Below, piece by piece: positions 8,790 to 18,612 of a stretch of 64,000 nt of DNA. Below the pieces are notes generated by a model, which saw only the letters and a list, made by a program, of their open reading frames with translations, searched no databases and was not told the origin of the DNA. Source of the stretch: Mesorhizobium wenxiniae (GTDB lineage Bacteria; Pseudomonadota; Alphaproteobacteria; Rhizobiales; Rhizobiaceae); contig NZ_NPKH01000039.1 of NCBI RefSeq assembly GCF_002284535.1, forward strand, positions 186,001 to 250,000, given 5' to 3'. The position numbers were made by a program, and so were the translations under genes. Numbering within the stretch: the first letter of the stretch is position 1; every line of letters starts with the position of its first letter.

Positions 8790-8806
8790 TTTTGAACAAT
8801 TCTAAA
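8790..8806 (-). promoter_or_regulatory. Irr iron-control element (ICE-box-like)
   Basis: On the minus strand the sequence is TTTAGAATTGTTCAAAA, thirteen of fourteen positions of the palindrome TTTAGAA-N3-TTCTAAA that I recall as the Irr box of rhizobia. It lies about 70 bases upstream of the candidate suf -35 and also upstream of the divergent hydrolase at 8914. A second small palindrome, TTCTAGAA, is at 8812-8819. No RirA-type TGA-N9-TCA box was found by eye. Confidence 0.65.
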
Positions 8807-8913
8807 CTAGCTTCTAGAAAGACGCTCGCCCTGCGTCAAGGCCTGGGAAGACTGGGGGCCAGAGGAAAAGTTGTTCCGGGCGCCGCGCATTCATATGCCA
8901 TGTGGAGTATTTT

Positions 8914-9588
8914 ATGCCTGAGGTCATTTTCACCGGTCCGGCCGGCCGCCTGGAGGGTCGCTACCAGCCTTCCAAGGAAAAGAGCGCGCCGATTGCCATC
9001 ATCCTGCACCCGCACCCCCAGTTCGGCGGCACGATGAACAACAAGATCGTCTATGACCTCTTCTACATGTTCCAGAAGCGGGATTTCACCACGCTTCGCT
9101 TTAATTTCCGCGGCATCGGCCGCAGCCAGGGCGAATTCGACCACGGCACCGGCGAATTGTCGGATGCGGCCGCGGCACTTGATTGGGTGCAGTCGCTGCA
9201 TCCTGATTCCAAGAGCTGCTGGGTCGCCGGCTATTCGTTTGGCGCCTGGATCGGCATGCAGCTTCTGATGCGCCGGCCGGAGATCGAAGGCTTCATCTCG
9301 ATCGCGCCGCAGCCCAACACCTATGATTTCTCGTTCCTGGCCCCCTGCCCGTCGTCCGGCCTCATCATCCATGGCGACGCCGACAAGGTCGCGCCGCCAA
9401 AGGATGTGCAGGGGTTGGTCGACAAATTGCACACGCAAAAGGGCATCACCATCACCCAGAAGACCTTGCCCGGGGCCAACCATTTCTTCTCCAACGACGC
9501 GGACCTCCTGCTCCAGGAATGCGCGGACTATCTCGATCGCCGGCTGGCCGGCGAGTTATCCGACCCGCGGCCGAAACGGTTGAGATAA
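8914..9588 (+). CDS. Alpha/beta hydrolase (YmfA-like/DLH-type)
   Basis: A 224-residue serine hydrolase with nucleophile elbow GYSFGAW (near residue 105), acid residue in HGDADKV and histidine in GANHFF. The opening text HPHPQFGGTMNNKIV with its HPHP is characteristic of a widespread alphaproteobacterial group of unknown substrate. ATG 8914 has GGAG seven bases before it, which decides against the GTG at 8902. It shares an intergenic region, including the Irr-like box, with the suf operon, so it could be iron-responsive too. Confidence 0.88.
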   Translation: MPEVIFTGPAGRLEGRYQPSKEKSAPIAIILHPHPQFGGTMNNKIVYDLFYMFQKRDFTTLRFNFRGIGRSQGEFDHGTGELSDAAAALDWVQSLHPDSKSCWVAGYSFGAWIGMQLLMRRPEIEGFISIAPQPNTYDFSFLAPCPSSGLIIHGDADKVAPPKDVQGLVDKLHTQKGITITQKTLPGANHFFSNDADLLLQECADYLDRRLAGELSDPRPKRLR

Positions 9589-9593
9589 CAGCG

Positions 9594-10262
9594 ATGTACC
9601 AGCCCCCGCATTTCCAGGAAACGCGGCAGGACGTGCTGCACGGGCTGATCCGGGCGCATCCGCTTGGCCTGCTGATTTCAAATGGAGCCGAGGGGCCGGT
9701 CGCGAACGCGATCCCGTTCCTGCTCGACGCCCCCTCCCTGCGCAACGCAGAGGCGCCGCCGAACGGCAGGCTGCGCGCCCATCTGGCGAGAGCCAATCCG
9801 CAATGGCGCCTGCTGGCCGACAACCCGGCATCGCCTGTGCTGGTCGTCTTCCAGGGCACCGAGGCCTATGTGACGCCGTCCTGGTACGAGACCAAGCGCG
9901 AGACCGGGAAGGTCGTGCCGACCTGGAACTACGCCATTGTCCAGGTGCGCGGTGCAGTTAGAGTGATCGAGGACCAGGATTGGCTGGCCCGACAGATTTC
10001 CGATCTGACGGTAGCACAGGAAGCCGCTCGCAAAGCACCTTGGGCGGTGACCGACGCACCAGCCAGCTTCATCCAGTCGCAGATCAAGGGCATTGTCGGG
10101 CTGGAAATCGAGATCACGGACATGCAAGGCAAGTGGAAGGTCAGCCAGAACCGGCCAATAGCCGACCGTAGCGGTGTCGCCGAGGGGCTCGAGAGCGAGG
10201 GCTCGAACTCGCCCGACATGGTCCGGCTTGTACGATCCTACGGCGGACTGGACGACAGGTAG
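9594..10262 (+). CDS. PaiB-family FMN-binding protein
   Basis: A 222-residue split-barrel protein of the PaiB/FMN-binding negative regulator family. Recognisable are MYQPPHF at the start, the AHLARANPQW segment, and YVTPSWYETKRETGKVVPTWNY, which is the family signature. Bacillus PaiB is reported as a negative regulator of sporulation and protease genes, but the fold suggests flavin binding and the DNA role is uncertain. It follows the hydrolase by five bases, so the two are probably co-transcribed. Confidence 0.88.
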   Translation: MYQPPHFQETRQDVLHGLIRAHPLGLLISNGAEGPVANAIPFLLDAPSLRNAEAPPNGRLRAHLARANPQWRLLADNPASPVLVVFQGTEAYVTPSWYETKRETGKVVPTWNYAIVQVRGAVRVIEDQDWLARQISDLTVAQEAARKAPWAVTDAPASFIQSQIKGIVGLEIEITDMQGKWKVSQNRPIADRSGVAEGLESEGSNSPDMVRLVRSYGGLDDR

Positions 10263-10375
10263 CACCGACCTTGTGCAAGGTCGCAGCCCGGAACTCCCAG
10301 GGATTTGCTGCGGCCAGGAAGGCATCGGTGTCGACCTTGCCGGCTTGCGCCACGTCGCGCTGACAGGCAGGTCGC

Positions 10376-10708
10376 TCAATCGACCTTCGTCATCGCCGCC
10401 TTGCGCTCGTTGGCGATCAGCCACAGGTTGCGGATGTAGATGAACAGTCCCAGGGCCTGGCCGGCGATGAACACCGGATCCTGCCGCTGGATGGCGTAGA
10501 TCAGCAGCAGGCTGCCGCCGAACAGCGAAAAGAACCAGAAAGCGATCGGCACGACGCTGCGCTTGGCTTTTTCCGATGCGACCCACTGCACGACGAAGCG
10601 CATGCTGAAAAAGAACTGGGCGACAAAGCCGAGCAGAATCCACGTATCGAACTGCTTGACGAAGACGTCGTGAAGCCAGGTCGCCAGTTCCTGAAGCACG
10701 TTAGCCAT
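10376..10708 (-). CDS. LpxB N-terminal-domain (LAB_N) membrane protein
   Basis: A 110-residue membrane protein with three hydrophobic helices and the motif FFFSMRFVVQWVASEKAKRSVVP typical of the lipid-A-disaccharide-synthase N-terminal domain when it occurs alone. It overlaps the end of the glycosyltransferase gene by eight bases. Such stand-alone LAB_N proteins are found beside DPMS-like glycosyltransferases and may serve as the membrane partner for a polyprenyl-phosphate sugar. This role is inferred from the pairing; no enzymatic motif is visible in the small protein. Confidence 0.82.
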   Translation of the reverse strand: MANVLQELATWLHDVFVKQFDTWILLGFVAQFFFSMRFVVQWVASEKAKRSVVPIAFWFFSLFGGSLLLIYAIQRQDPVFIAGQALGLFIYIRNLWLIANERKAAMTKVD

Positions 10709-11429
10709 GCCGGATTTCCACTGTTTTTGGCATTCTGCGGCGCCGGCGGCGCAGCCACCAAACACCGGCGAGATCAAGTACCCCTTGCAGGCCGCGATCG
10801 AAAATTCCGTAATTAGACTTGCCGTGGCGGCGAGAGCGGTCGACGACGTCGCAATGCACGACGCGATACCCCTCCTGGATGACGAAGGCCGGAACAAAGC
10901 GGTGCGTGCCGTCGAAGAACGGTAATTTCCTAAGGATATCGGTATGGATCGCCTTCAGGCCGCAGCCCGTGTCGCGGGTCTCGTCATGCAGGACGGCCTT
11001 TCTCAGCCAGTTGGCGAAACGGGACGCCAGTTGCTTGATCTTGCTGTCGCGACGCTTCAGGCGCTGCCCTTGCGCAACACCGAAACCGGGACCGGCCTGC
11101 CGCAGCGCATCGACCAGCACCGGAATATATTTGGGATCGTTCTGGCCGTCGCCGTCAATCATGGCGACGATATCGCCGCGGGCCGCCCACGCGCCCGAAC
11201 GCACAGAGAGAGACTGGCCGGCGGATTTCTCATGCCGGAGGTGGCGAAGCGGAAACGGGCGAAGCACTGCCTGGGCGGCAAGCACCGAGGTGGTCTCATC
11301 GGTCGAACCATCATTGACGACGATCACCTCGAAGTCGCGCCCGACCATTGCCGCCCCGATCTCGTCAAGCAGAAGCGGCAGGTTCGCCGCCTCGTTCCGG
11401 CAGGGAATGACGATGGATATCTCCGGCAT
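10701..11429 (-). CDS. Family 2 glycosyltransferase, dolichyl-phosphate mannose synthase-like
   Basis: A 242-residue GT2 enzyme. It opens with [20 protein letters not shown], has VVNDGSTD as the nucleotide-sugar site and [10 protein letters not shown] as the DxD metal site, then a GCGLKAIH section. This is the pattern of polyprenyl-phosphate hexosyltransferases that load a sugar onto undecaprenyl phosphate at the inner membrane. No C-terminal membrane helices are present, so the overlapping LAB_N protein may give membrane attachment. I start at ATG 11429, just before the first beta strand; there is no strong ribosome site. Confidence 0.88.
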   Translation of the reverse strand: MPEISIVIPCRNEAANLPLLLDEIGAAMVGRDFEVIVVNDGSTDETTSVLAAQAVLRPFPLRHLRHEKSAGQSLSVRSGAWAARGDIVAMIDGDGQNDPKYIPVLVDALRQAGPGFGVAQGQRLKRRDSKIKQLASRFANWLRKAVLHDETRDTGCGLKAIHTDILRKLPFFDGTHRFVPAFVIQEGYRVVHCDVVDRSRRHGKSNYGIFDRGLQGVLDLAGVWWLRRRRRRMPKTVEIRHG

Positions 11430-11750
11430 TTCGGGTCGGGCTCTGTCATAGGATATGGCATCCGATTCGATGCCGTGCGGTGCCGTCCAGCGGGTCGTGT
11501 GTGGCAAGAATCCGCTGGCGCGGCGCCTCATTACGCCAGCCCAAACGATGAAGCAAGGATTCAGCCGGAAGGCGAGCTTGCGCCGTTTCACGACCCCGTG
11601 ATTGCGTTCGCACCGAACCGGTCATGTAAAACGCGACCGGACGCAAAACCGGATTCCCCTTTTGCTGACCGCGCTTGGATGCTAAACGCCCCGCGTTCAC
11701 GCATACCACGCCCGATCCGCTTCGGTTGGGCGCTTTCGGGAAAGAAAAAA
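11430..11750. other. Intergenic region with degenerate rhizobial repeat
   Basis: This 321-base stretch separates the divergent glycosyltransferase and tyrS genes and carries their promoters, which I cannot place firmly. At about 11639-11680 there is a degenerate repeat copy (GACGCAAAACCGGATTCC followed by CTTTTGCTGACC) of a kind scattered through rhizobial genomes. No gene is supported, although the tyrS frame is open through it. Confidence 0.5.
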
Positions 11751-13004
11751 ATGTCCGCCTTAAAATCCGATTTCCTGCGCATTATGAGCGAGCGCGGTTT
11801 CATCCACCAGATTTCGGATGATGCCGGCCTCGACCAGCTTTTCGCCAAGGAAACGGTGACCGCCTACGTCGGTTACGACGCCACGGCGACCAGCCTGCAT
11901 ATCGGCAATCTGATTTCCGCGACCATGCTCTACTGGCTGCAGGAAACCGGCCATCGGCCGATCGCGCTGATGGGCGGCGGCACCTCGATGATCGGCGACC
12001 CTTCCTTCCGCGACGATCAGCGCAAGCTTTTGACGCCTGAGGCCATCGCGACCAACATCGATGGTATCAAGCGTATCTTCGGCCGCATTCTGCGTTTCGG
12101 GGACGGTGCGGGCGACGCGATCATGGTCAACAATGCGGACTGGCTGATGAAGCTCAACTATGTCGAATTCCTGCGCGATGTCGGCCGGCATTTTTCGGTC
12201 AACCGCATGCTGACCTTCGACAGCGTCAAGCTGAGGCTCGAGCGCGAACAATCGCTGTCGTTCCTCGAATTCAACTATATGATCCTGCAGGGCTACGATT
12301 TCGTCGAGCTCAGCCGGCGATATGGCTGCCGTCTGCAGATGGGCGGATCGGACCAGTGGGGCAACATCATCAACGGCGTCGATCTCGGGCACCGCATGGG
12401 TACGCCGCAGCTTTATGCCCTGACCACACCGCTGCTGACGACGTCGTCAGGCGCCAAGATGGGCAAATCGGCCAAAGGCGCGGTCTGGCTGAACGGCGAT
12501 CTCTATTCGCCCTATGATTTCTGGCAGTACTGGCGCAACTCCGAGGACGCCGACGTCGCGCGCTTCCTCAAGATTTTCACCCGCCTGCCGCTCACCGAGA
12601 TCGCGCGGCTCGCCGCGCTTGGCGGCTCGGAGATCAACGAGGCCAAGAAGGTCCTGGCCACGGAAACGACGGCCATCGTGCACGGCCGCGAGGCAGCCGA
12701 AGAAGCCGAGGAAACCGCGCGCAAGACGTTTGAAGAAGGCGCGCTGGCCGAAACGCTGCCGACCGTGGAGGTCGGCAAGGCCGATCTGCAAAGCGGAGTC
12801 GGCATATTGTCGCTGTTCGTCACCGCCGGGCTTGCCGCGTCCAACGGCGAGGCGCGGCGACATATCCAGGGCGGCGCCGTGCGGCTGAACGACCAATCAG
12901 TGTCCGACGATCGCCGGTTGGTCACACTTCAGGATCTCGGCCCGGAGCAAGTCGTAAAACTGTCGCTCGGCAAGAAAAAACACGTTCTGGTGCGGCCGGT
13001 CTGA
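11751..13004 (+). CDS. tyrS: Tyrosyl-tRNA synthetase
   Basis: A 417-residue class I synthetase that charges tRNA-Tyr. The HIGH motif is HIGN at residues 50-53, the KMSKS loop is KMGKS at 236-240, and GGSDQWGN (198-205) is the tyrosine-binding signature. The last 65 residues form the S4-like RNA-binding domain ([17 protein letters not shown]). The frame is open far upstream, but ATG 11751 gives the standard length and is preceded by GGGAAAGAAAAAA. It is convergent with the AsmA-like gene, 13 bases apart. Confidence 0.97.
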   Translation: MSALKSDFLRIMSERGFIHQISDDAGLDQLFAKETVTAYVGYDATATSLHIGNLISATMLYWLQETGHRPIALMGGGTSMIGDPSFRDDQRKLLTPEAIATNIDGIKRIFGRILRFGDGAGDAIMVNNADWLMKLNYVEFLRDVGRHFSVNRMLTFDSVKLRLEREQSLSFLEFNYMILQGYDFVELSRRYGCRLQMGGSDQWGNIINGVDLGHRMGTPQLYALTTPLLTTSSGAKMGKSAKGAVWLNGDLYSPYDFWQYWRNSEDADVARFLKIFTRLPLTEIARLAALGGSEINEAKKVLATETTAIVHGREAAEEAEETARKTFEEGALAETLPTVEVGKADLQSGVGILSLFVTAGLAASNGEARRHIQGGAVRLNDQSVSDDRRLVTLQDLGPEQVVKLSLGKKKHVLVRPV

Positions 13005-13017
13005 CCAGCCGGCCGCC

Positions 13018-16000
13018 TCACCGGTACTCGAAGATCGACCTGAATATTCCGGGCGCGATCACCGACAGCGGGTTGACGTCCAGTTTCGGCTTGTTGGCAT
13101 CGCCCCTGAGCCGGTAGGTCACGCCGATCAGGCCGCGATCGCGGCCATTGCCGAGCAGCGCGCCGAAGAGCGGCAGTTCGCCGAAGATGCGGTTGAGGCC
13201 ATAGACCGGCATGAACGTGCCGGTCATGTCCATGTTATTGTTCTGGTCATAGAGCGTGCCCTGGAAAGTGGTGCCGATACGCGGGCCGCGCAGCACGCCA
13301 TTGGCCAGCTTGAGATAACCGGCGCCCTTTTCGATCTCGGAAAAGCCGCGCTCGAACTTCACTCTCGACGTGTCGATGTTGGCTTTGACAGCTTCGTTGA
13401 GGCTGCGGCTGTCGCCCGCCGGCGTCGTCGATACGAGCGAGGCGAGTTTCGGCTCGTTGACCACGAAGAAGTTGTGCGAGTCGACCTGGCCCCTCATCGG
13501 CCCATCGCTTGCCCCGGTGAGCGCCAGCGTGATCGAACCGCCCTCCATATGCCCGTAGATGTTGAGGAACCGCAGGATGGCGCCGGCATCGGCCGACGTC
13601 ACGTTGAGGGCGCGCCTGCCGGCGCCGGTCGTATTGCTGATGCTTATGGCAGCACCCGAACTTGCCGTGGCGCTCACCTTGAGCCCGTTCACCCTGGAGC
13701 CGGCGGCGCTGTAGTCGAGCTTCAGGTTCGACAGTCTCTCGTTGTGGAAGCCGGTCAGGGAATTGACATCGGCACTCACCGAAATCGCGTCGGACCCCGT
13801 GGCCTTGGTGGCGGTGTCGACATCGGACGTGAATTGCTTGATCAGCGAGCGCGCGTCCAGCGCGTTGCCGCTGATGTCGACCGCGTAGCCCTTGCCCGAT
13901 CGTTTCACTGACACGGCAACGTTGTCTCCCCGGTTCAACGTGACCTTGCTGAACCGCGCCGAGGACAGGGCGCCGTTGACCAGCACCACGCCGCCGTCGA
14001 TTGAAAAAGTCTTTCCATCCAGGTCGAAGTCGGACAGCGTCGTGGTGTCGTCGGACTTGGCCATGGCAAATGTGACATTGGCTGGAATGCCGGGTCCCTT
14101 GCTCCAGCCTGCCCAGGGAATATCCAGCCTGGCATTGGTCAGATCCGCCGAAACAGTCTGGTCGCCCGTGCCGCTCTTGTCGATCGCAACCTTGATGGTT
14201 CCGGAAAGCAGCGGCGACAGGCCAGGCATGGCGGCTGCACGCATCTTGTCGTCGAGCACCAGCGCCACTTTCCGGCTGCGTGGCGGTCCGCCATCCCTGA
14301 GCGGCTCGATCAGGTCGAGTTCGGCTGGAATGCCGTTGAGCAGCGCCTTGGCTGATATCACGGCCTTCTCGGGTTCGACCGTGATCGAACCATCGGCGTC
14401 CGTCACCGTCTGGTCTTCGAACGGCCTGCCCAGCGACAGGTCTTTGTAATCGAGCGTCACCAGCCAATCGAGTTTCGAGCTGTCGACGCCGGACTGCAGC
14501 GGAATGTCCGCCTTGACGTGGCCGGTCACCGTGCCGGACAGTTCGTCCGGCAGCAGGCCGACATGGCGCATGGCATTGATCGGCTCGTAGGAGGCGAGTT
14601 CGGCGATTGCCGACGCCTCCCCGGCGACGTCGATATCGAGCGCGCCGATCACCGGCGGGCGGTTCGCCGCTTTGATCTTCAACGTACCGTTGCTTGCCGC
14701 CACCGTGCGGCCGCTGGCCATATAAACGTTGCCCGAGGACAAAGCGACGTCAACGTCATTGCCGTAGAATTCGACAACACCGACGGCATCGCGTATCGGC
14801 GGAATGTGACCGGCCGTATCGAAGCGCGATCCTTCGATCTGGAAACGGCCGAACACTTCATCTGATGAAAGCGGTATCCCGTTGCCCAGGCGCCCGGGCA
14901 CGACCTGGAACTGCAGGCTCGCGTCGACGACGCGGCCGCCGAACAGGTTCTTCAGCACCCAAAGGCGAGCATTTCGCGCGGAAAACCAGGGCCACAACTG
15001 CTTGACATGCGAGACCGGCATGTCGTGGACATTGAAGGCAACAGATATGCCAGGCACCTTTCCCCTAGCGAACTCGACCGAAGCCGTGCCCAGCGCCTCG
15101 CTGGCGGCGCCGGACCTGATCCCGATCTGCTCGGCCACGAGCTTGCGGCTCCTGGTCTGGTAGACGCCGGCGACGCGGGCGATGAAATCGAGCGCGGGTT
15201 CGGACGATTCCGAAGGCGACAGCGTCGAGCCGTCGCTGGTCAGGTCGTAGCGGTAGGATGGCTCCTCGCCCGCTGTCCCTGTCGCAGGCTTCGGTCCGAT
15301 CGAACCGGCGAAATTGAAAATCGAGCGACCGGTTTTCAACAGCAGCTTATCGACCTGGATCTTGTTCGAACCGGCGACAAGCGTGGCATCGAGATCGATG
15401 TCTGCTGGAAGCGAGCCGCGGGAGCCAAAATCTAGCACGGAACCGGCGAACGACAACGAGGCCGCCAGCCGCGACGCATTCTCGCCGGATCCTTCCGATC
15501 CCGCCAGCTTCAAGGCAATCGCGCCCAGCGTCCCGCCTGGCGCTGCCGCAGCCCCGTTAACCTCCGCTATCTCGACGCTGGCATCCAAAGCCGTCACGCG
15601 CCGCGTCGTCGTATCCCGGGTCGCTGAGGCGGTGATCGTGAGTGCCCTGCCGTCGACCTCCGCGTCGGACGAAAACTCCATGCCGCCCGGCCCCGACTGC
15701 CCAACGGTGGCATCTGTGATCCTGACCAGTTTGACCGACCCGGCCTCGGGCAGAACGACGTCGACATTGCGGAGGTCGATCCGGCGCATCGAATCCTCGC
15801 GCACCGCATCGAGCGCGTGGTTGACGCTGGCAAAGACCGTGCCGGCCAGTCTTTCCGGGTCGATGAGGCCGTCTTCATTGCGCAGCGCCGCCGTCCAGTC
15901 GCCACCCGACGGCAGCGCCGCCATAACGATGCGCGCATCGGAAATCCTGGCGCTGGTAAGCCGCACCTCGCCCGAAAGCAGCGGTATCAGCCTTATGCCG

Positions 16001-16401
16001 AAGCGGACACGCCCAGCATCGGCCATCGGTTTGCCGTCGGCGGTCTTGAGGCTGACGTCGCTGACCTGTAGCGCGATGAAGCTCGATCCGTCGAGCGTGA
16101 GACGGGCCGGTCCGACCGCAACATCGACATCGACGCCGGCCAATTTCTCGATGGCCGTTTCCGCTTCGGCCCGCAGCCGCTCGGCGCCGAAACCGGACAT
16201 GCCGATCGCATACACAGCGGCGGTGGCCAGCAGCACAAGCACCACAAGGCCGGCAAACAGCCGCGCAAGAATACGAACGCCGCGGCCGATCGACGCCTGG
16301 CCGAGCGGCGGTACGCGGCACGCGGACGGGAAGGCACCCAGGTCGGTGATCTCATCACGCCTGAATCTGATCTTCTCGTGCTGCGGCTGCTCCTGATCCA
16401 C
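13018..16401 (-). CDS. AsmA/YhdP-like envelope protein (DUF3971)
   Basis: A 1127-residue protein with one membrane anchor (about residues 44-67, rich in V/L/A) and a very long repetitive beta-strand region to the C-terminus. The C-terminal block ending FGELPLFGALLGNGRDRGLIGV followed by TYRLRGDANKPKLDVNPLSV is the AsmA-2/YhdP signature. AsmA-like proteins such as YhdP and TamB are long periplasmic lipid-conducting grooves bridging inner and outer membranes; a phospholipid-transport role here is inferred from the family. The start is GTG 16401; the first 40 residues are poorly conserved in look and the true start may be later. Confidence 0.85.
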   Translation of the reverse strand: MDQEQPQHEKIRFRRDEITDLGAFPSACRVPPLGQASIGRGVRILARLFAGLVVLVLLATAAVYAIGMSGFGAERLRAEAETAIEKLAGVDVDVAVGPARLTLDGSSFIALQVSDVSLKTADGKPMADAGRVRFGIRLIPLLSGEVRLTSARISDARIVMAALPSGGDWTAALRNEDGLIDPERLAGTVFASVNHALDAVREDSMRRIDLRNVDVVLPEAGSVKLVRITDATVGQSGPGGMEFSSDAEVDGRALTITASATRDTTTRRVTALDASVEIAEVNGAAAAPGGTLGAIALKLAGSEGSGENASRLAASLSFAGSVLDFGSRGSLPADIDLDATLVAGSNKIQVDKLLLKTGRSIFNFAGSIGPKPATGTAGEEPSYRYDLTSDGSTLSPSESSEPALDFIARVAGVYQTRSRKLVAEQIGIRSGAASEALGTASVEFARGKVPGISVAFNVHDMPVSHVKQLWPWFSARNARLWVLKNLFGGRVVDASLQFQVVPGRLGNGIPLSSDEVFGRFQIEGSRFDTAGHIPPIRDAVGVVEFYGNDVDVALSSGNVYMASGRTVAASNGTLKIKAANRPPVIGALDIDVAGEASAIAELASYEPINAMRHVGLLPDELSGTVTGHVKADIPLQSGVDSSKLDWLVTLDYKDLSLGRPFEDQTVTDADGSITVEPEKAVISAKALLNGIPAELDLIEPLRDGGPPRSRKVALVLDDKMRAAAMPGLSPLLSGTIKVAIDKSGTGDQTVSADLTNARLDIPWAGWSKGPGIPANVTFAMAKSDDTTTLSDFDLDGKTFSIDGGVVLVNGALSSARFSKVTLNRGDNVAVSVKRSGKGYAVDISGNALDARSLIKQFTSDVDTATKATGSDAISVSADVNSLTGFHNERLSNLKLDYSAAGSRVNGLKVSATASSGAAISISNTTGAGRRALNVTSADAGAILRFLNIYGHMEGGSITLALTGASDGPMRGQVDSHNFFVVNEPKLASLVSTTPAGDSRSLNEAVKANIDTSRVKFERGFSEIEKGAGYLKLANGVLRGPRIGTTFQGTLYDQNNNMDMTGTFMPVYGLNRIFGELPLFGALLGNGRDRGLIGVTYRLRGDANKPKLDVNPLSVIAPGIFRSIFEYR

Positions 16402-16496
16402 ACAATTTTCCGTTGAACGAACTCGACCGTGGACGAATCCCGGTGCGACAATATATCGATGAGGCTTCGCGCGTAACCTTAAACAAGGGCACCGAT

Positions 16497-16964
16497 ATGG
16501 CGGATCTCGACCTCGGCGACCTTGCGCCGCAGTTCGACCTTCCCCGCGACGGCGGCGGCTCGCTCAGCCTCGCGTCATTGCTGGGGAAGCCGGTCGTGCT
16601 TTACTTCTATCCACAAGACGACACCACAGGCTGTACCAATGAGGCGATCGGCTTTTCGCAGTTGAAGCCGGAGTTCGAAAAGCTCGGCGCCGCCGTCATC
16701 GGCCTGTCGCCGGACAGCGTCCGAAAACACGACAAATTCAAATCAAAATATGACCTGACCGTCGACCTCGTCGCCGACGAGGAGCGCAAGGTGATCGAAG
16801 CCTATCATCTGTGGGTCGAGAAGAAGCTCTATGGCCGCCGTTATATGGGCGTAGAGCGCGCAACGTTCCTGATCGGCAGCGACGGACGGATTGCCAAGAT
16901 ATGGCGGAACGTACGAGTTAAAGGCCATGCCGAGGCGGTGCTGGAGGCCGTCCGCGCGCTCTGA
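16497..16964 (+). CDS. bcp: Thioredoxin-dependent peroxiredoxin, Bcp/PrxQ type
   Basis: A 155-residue peroxiredoxin that reduces hydrogen and organic peroxides. The peroxidatic cysteine is C46 in DDTTGCTNEA. The resolving cysteine that many Bcp proteins have five residues later is replaced (isoleucine at that place), so this looks like a one-cysteine version or one resolved by a partner thiol. ATG 16497 follows AAGGGCACCGAT. It is divergent from the AsmA-like gene with about 95 bases between. Confidence 0.92.
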   Translation: MADLDLGDLAPQFDLPRDGGGSLSLASLLGKPVVLYFYPQDDTTGCTNEAIGFSQLKPEFEKLGAAVIGLSPDSVRKHDKFKSKYDLTVDLVADEERKVIEAYHLWVEKKLYGRRYMGVERATFLIGSDGRIAKIWRNVRVKGHAEAVLEAVRAL

Positions 16965-17150
16965 TAGCGACGTTGGCTGTGGGCTGAGAGCCCCATGTGA
17001 GGCATGAAGCGCTGAGCCTGCGCCTCATGCCCTCATGCCAATCCAGCTGCAACCCATGGGCTGCAAGGAGCTGGGCGCCAGCAACCGACCGTTAACCTTA
17101 ATGATGTGTAGTCAGGCTTGTCGTTGGTATCGTAATGAAAGCTTGGTCCC

Positions 17151-18425
17151 GTGAACGTAGCCAGTCAGTCAACGGTCTTCGGCAGGCGCAAGGAGCCCCA
17201 CACGGTCATTATCGCCCGGGGCAACGAGGTCAGGCATTTCACGATACGTCCATGGGTTGCCGCATTTTGCGGCTCCGCGCTGGCGGCGATGGCCATAGGC
17301 TACCTGCTGGCGACCTCCTATCTCGTGCTGCGCGACGACCTGATCGGCGCGACCACGGCACGGCAGGCCCGCATGCAGCAGGCCTATGAGGACCGCATCT
17401 CCGCGCTGCGCGCCCAGGTCGACCGGATCACCAGCCGTCAGCTTCTCGACCAGCAGCTCATGGAAACCAAAGTTGGCGAACTGCTGGAACGACAGACCCA
17501 GCTCAGCCTGCGCCATGGCCGCCTCGGCCCACTCCTCGAACGCGGCGAGAGCGAAGTCGGAACGCCACCTGCCGCAGGCACTGCTGCGTCCGCAAAGCCG
17601 GAAAAACGCGCCGACGTAGCCGACGCCCAGCCGCGGTCCTATTCGGTTGCCAGCGTCGCCGGCGATACCAGGCCGTTCTCCCTGTGGTCGACCCGCTCCG
17701 ATCCGCTGCCGAGCGATACGGCGGCCGATCGTGCCGACAAGCTGTTCGTATCGATCAGGGAGTCGCTCAAGGCCATAGAGAGCCAGCAGCTCACCCGCAT
17801 CACCACGCTTGCCGACAACGCCTACAGAAACGCCGATGCAATCTCTCAGGCGCTCGAGGCGGCTGGCCTGCCGGTCGACAGCGATTTCGGCATGAGCGAT
17901 ACCGGCGGTCCGCTGATACCACTCGACAGTTCGATGACGTTCGACAGCAAGGTAAGGGAACTCGACGAGGCGCTGGACGCGCTCGATCGTCTGAAGACGG
18001 AGGCGCGACGGCTGCCGCTCGCCAATCCCGCCCCCGGTCGCTCGGTCACCAGCCCGTTCGGCGTGCGCACCGATCCGCTCCTCGGCACCGCCGCGCTGCA
18101 TTCGGGGATGGATTTCAGGGCGCCGACCGGAATGCCTGCCAAGGTGACGGCGCCCGGCGTCGTCGTCAAGGCCGGCTGGAACGGCGGCTATGGCCGCATG
18201 GTCGAGGTCGACCATGGCAATGGCTTTGCGACGCGCTATGGGCATCTCAGCAAAATCAACGTGACCGTCGGCAAGAGACTCAATGCCGGCGACGTCATCG
18301 GTAAGACCGGCAGCAGCGGCCGCTCGACCGGCCCGCATCTGCATTACGAGATCCGCCACAATGGCGAAGCCATCGACCCGCTGCGCTTCCTAAGGGTCGG
18401 CAAGAAGGTCGCGCAGTATCTCTGA
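17151..18425 (+). CDS. M23/LytM-type peptidoglycan endopeptidase
   Basis: A 424-residue inner-membrane-anchored protein: cytoplasmic N-terminus, one membrane helix (about 33-58), a coiled-coil-like section (residues 70-125, rich in Q, R and L), a linker, and a C-terminal M23 domain. The zinc ligands are complete: H317 and D321 in HSGMDF, and HLH at 396-398. It should therefore be an active DD-endopeptidase of the cell wall rather than an EnvC-like activator. The start codon is GTG; an ATG alternative is not available before the membrane helix. Confidence 0.9.
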   Translation: MNVASQSTVFGRRKEPHTVIIARGNEVRHFTIRPWVAAFCGSALAAMAIGYLLATSYLVLRDDLIGATTARQARMQQAYEDRISALRAQVDRITSRQLLDQQLMETKVGELLERQTQLSLRHGRLGPLLERGESEVGTPPAAGTAASAKPEKRADVADAQPRSYSVASVAGDTRPFSLWSTRSDPLPSDTAADRADKLFVSIRESLKAIESQQLTRITTLADNAYRNADAISQALEAAGLPVDSDFGMSDTGGPLIPLDSSMTFDSKVRELDEALDALDRLKTEARRLPLANPAPGRSVTSPFGVRTDPLLGTAALHSGMDFRAPTGMPAKVTAPGVVVKAGWNGGYGRMVEVDHGNGFATRYGHLSKINVTVGKRLNAGDVIGKTGSSGRSTGPHLHYEIRHNGEAIDPLRFLRVGKKVAQYL

Positions 18426-18564
18426 AGCCCGCATCTTCTTCATTAAGACAGATCTGGCCGTTTTCCATCTGATAGCGGCCTCTGCTCCTGCTCCGTGTCG
18501 CTGGTGAACCCGGGACCGACGCATCATGCGCGGAAGTCATTTATTATTTTTGAATTCCATTTGA

Positions 18565-18580
18565 CTGAATAAATATTCGG
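18565..18580. promoter_or_regulatory. Near-palindrome in front of the ROK gene
   Basis: CTGAATA-AA-TATTCGG is a 7+2+7 inverted repeat with one mismatch, in an AT-rich stretch 33 bases before the ROK start. It is a reasonable operator candidate for autoregulation by the ROK protein. TTGAAT at 18550-18555 could be a -35 element overlapping this region. Confidence 0.35.
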
Positions 18581-18612
18581 TGCGAACCTCATGTATCCTA
18601 GGGACGCAAGAC

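Noticed and set aside
10944-11750. N-terminal extension of tyrS by 269 codons
   Set aside because: The added text has no tRNA-synthetase features and overlaps the glycosyltransferase antisense; ATG 11751 gives the family length.
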